DNA of 35,579 nucleotides from the NCBI GenBank assembly GCA_963666945.2, contig CAXXRT010000032.1:1-35579 (forward strand). Direction: 5' to 3'. This stretch comes from G963666945 sp963666945 (GTDB lineage: Bacteria; Bacteroidota; Bacteroidia; Bacteroidales; Marinifilaceae). Positions 34,201 to 35,579 of this stretch are shown here, one piece after another. Both the position numbers and the translations under genes were made by a program. The notes beneath the pieces are model-generated. The model was not told the DNA's origin. It did no database searches and saw nothing but the letters and a program-made list of their open reading frames with translations. How positions within the stretch are numbered: the first letter of the stretch is position 1; every line of letters starts with the position of its first letter.

Positions 34201-35579
34201 GGAGACCAAACAGATATACCAGGTACAGCTGACAATGTAAGAGGCGTCGTTGATATTGCTCATGGAGGAACAGGACAAACTACAGCAGCTGCAGCAATAA
34301 AAGCATTACTGCCTTCATTAATAGGTAATTCCGGGAAAGTATTACAGACAGATGGATCTTCAATAAGTTGGGAAATACCAGCCACTGGACGTAACCGATC
34401 TTGGTTATCTTTCATCAAGCTATAAGCTTACAATAACAAGTAGTTCTGGTAACGATGTTGATATACCCTTAGTAAATACAACCAATGCAGGATTAATGTC
34501 TCCAAATGATAAAACAAAGATAGATGCAGATAAAGATGGAGATAACACTAATGAGCTACAAACATTATCACAGGTTTTTACAACTAGGCGCAAGTGCGGG
34601 GAATAAAAAGATTTCTGATTTGAGTGATCCTGTATCAGATACCGATGCAGCAACAAAAAGATATGTTGATATTTCAAAAGGAGAAAGTCCTACTGGAATA
34701 ATAAATCCTTCAACAGGGAGTGAGGAGGAGATATCTTTTATAATACTACAAATGGGAATTTATATGTATATGATGGAACAGAATGGGTTGAGATGTTAAA
34801 CAGTGTAAAACACAATGCCAGTCTTTCTGGTAAAGGTAATTTGGCCGATCCCCTATCATTGGCGACTAATGCAGTAGGTCCTAATAATTTAAAAGGACTA
34901 AACTCTTCATCGCTGGATTTCGGTACATCTGGACATGTTTTGCAATCTAATGGAGACGGTACATTCTCTTGGAAAGACATATCAGGAGGAGTAGCAGTTG
35001 ATCCTTCCTCGGTATCATTAACTACAGGTCAGTTTTTTATAGGTAATGCAGACTCAAAAGCAGAGGCGACAGCTAAATCATTAATACCAATAAGTGGTTT
35101 TGGAATAGCTAAGGGAGATATTTACATGGGAGATGTATCATTTAAGTACAGAATAAAAAATCTTTTAAATCCTTCAGACGATAATGATGCAGCTACAAAA
35201 AAATATGTGGATGATAAGATGTCAGGTTCAGGAGATATTACTGCTGTCAATACAGGCACTGGTCTGACAGGAGGAGCAGTATCTGGATGAGGTTACCTTA
35301 AGTCTTTCCGAAATTGCTTCAGAAACTGTTCTTGCAAATATCACTACAGGAACAGCGGCTCCTACAGCGGTGTCTTTATCGCAGTTTAAATCAAAATTAG
35401 GATTAACAGCAACGGATGTTGGTCTTGATAAAGTTGAAAATAAAAGTCCTGAAGAAATGCCATTGAGCACTGCAGCCATAGCCGCATTGGTATTAAAAAT
35501 CGATAAATCTGAGAAGGCCTCAGCAAATGGCAGTAGCAACACTGGATGCAACAGGAAAAATACCAACCAGTCAGCTTCC
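31238..35579 (+). CDS. Giant repetitive secreted protein with phage-tail-fibre-like modules (3' truncated, many frameshifts)
   Basis: The first 1,450 codons or so of a large surface protein that continues past the window. Signal peptide MRRVIIILCIFFFAGIAKAQ; then a Bacteroidota head segment (NPKAMLEVDSDSKGILIPRL, LLVYDLNLNKFMYWSGESW). The body has three module types. A: GDVSG-YD-LKIKEG-VTN...NDMGATPGQILYWNG, about five copies. B: LSQVLDRGSSAGNKRITDLA then AVTKRYVDEQI, about four. C: SLSEIASETVLANITTG through KASANGVATLDATGKIPTSQ, two. Between them are lines usual in phage tail fibres: VNGKKGAVVIGASDIGLGNV, VDNTSDLNKPIS, GGTGQTTAAAAIKALLP. About 15 single-base shifts occur (near 31582, 31970, 32388, 32500, 32583, 32774, 33055, 33262, 33280, 33365, 34389, 34576, 34725, 35286, 35532); both sides stay conserved. 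Likely fibre or adhesin of the upstream PorP/SprF cluster. Confidence 0.7.
31792..32590 (+). repeat. Tandem repeats of about 234 bp with nested 30-bp repeats
   Basis: Units start at GGTGATG/GGAGATG at 31792, 32027, 32261 and 32437 (periods 235, 234 and 176). The first two units each hold three 30-bp sub-repeats (31855-31884, 31885-31914, 31915-31944 in unit 1) coding IAPNTIQGTN, IALNTIQGSN and IAPNTILGSN. The third unit lacks two of these, which explains its shorter length. A more diverged fifth unit begins near 32897. Confidence 0.85.
33442..33719 (+). repeat. Long direct repeat, copy 1
   Basis: About 278 bases nearly identical to 35301-35579 (offset 1,859), with only a handful of substitutions and one single-base indel seen by eye. 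It codes module C of the giant protein. Confidence 0.9.
35301..35579 (+). repeat. Long direct repeat, copy 2 (runs to the window end)
   Basis: Partner of 33442-33719. Differences include GCGGTG context C/T changes, one extra C near 35532 (AATGGCAGTAGC against AATGGAGTAGC), and drift in the last ten bases. Its true end may lie beyond the window. Confidence 0.9.

Noticed and set aside
31238..35579. Prophage tail-fibre gene
   Set aside because: It has a signal peptide and a Bacteroidota head segment, and sits behind PorP/SprF and OmpA genes; no phage structural, lysis or integrase gene is present in the window.

Overview
The window reads as chromosomal DNA of a low-GC Bacteroidota, most likely an anaerobic or facultative Bacteroidales/Marinilabiliales-type organism. 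Support: several promoters fit the Bacteroidota pattern TTG-N18..21-TAnnTTTG; there is a PorP/SprF protein and a gliding-type C-terminal sorting domain (type IX secretion, T9SS); and there is a gene set resembling the anaerobe-specific 'orange protein' (ORP) cluster. The lineage below phylum is inference. No tRNA, rRNA, CRISPR array, transposase or integrase was seen.

Layout. (1) 3-1187: the 3' part of a D-Ala-D-Ala-ligase-like ATP-grasp gene overlapping a GNAT acetyltransferase. (2) 1334-4365: an ORP-type cluster, led by a promoter with two identical 14-bp palindromes: DUF134/UPF0251 DNA-binding protein, NifX/ORP-like protein, DUF5320 Gly/Arg-rich protein, a terminator-like hairpin, then two MinD/Mrp-type ATPases with ferredoxin inserts. 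(3) 4366-5051: non-coding stretch with a candidate small RNA and an odd 11-bp phased repeat. (4) 5052-12886: housekeeping genes: OsmC, cyclophilin, a YdiJ-like FAD/Fe-S dehydrogenase and a tricorn-like S41 protease. (5) 13079-19178: an RND efflux operon (TolC-like, lipoprotein adaptor, RND pump, small PII-like protein). (6) 19260-22021: an orphan YceI signal-peptide relic, a lipoprotein serine hydrolase, and YceI. (7) 22088-26406, minus strand: Lon and an M1 metallopeptidase. (8) 27067-35579: a four-gene surface cluster: a small secreted protein with a T9SS type-B-like C-terminus, PorP/SprF, a PorE-like TPR/PD40/OmpA protein with two added LysM domains, and a very long repetitive secreted protein built from phage-tail-fibre-like modules that runs off the window.

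Region 8 is the best candidate for an undescribed system: an outer-membrane and peptidoglycan-anchored apparatus that could export or hold a long fibre. Region 2 is second: its operator geometry suggests that the first gene, DUF134, represses its own operon.

About 25 single-base frameshifts interrupt otherwise well-conserved proteins. They cluster at 1-2 kb, 17-21 kb and 30.8-35.6 kb, many in homopolymers, while 2.1-17.4 kb has none. They look mostly like consensus errors, so broken genes are annotated over their full reconstructed span.
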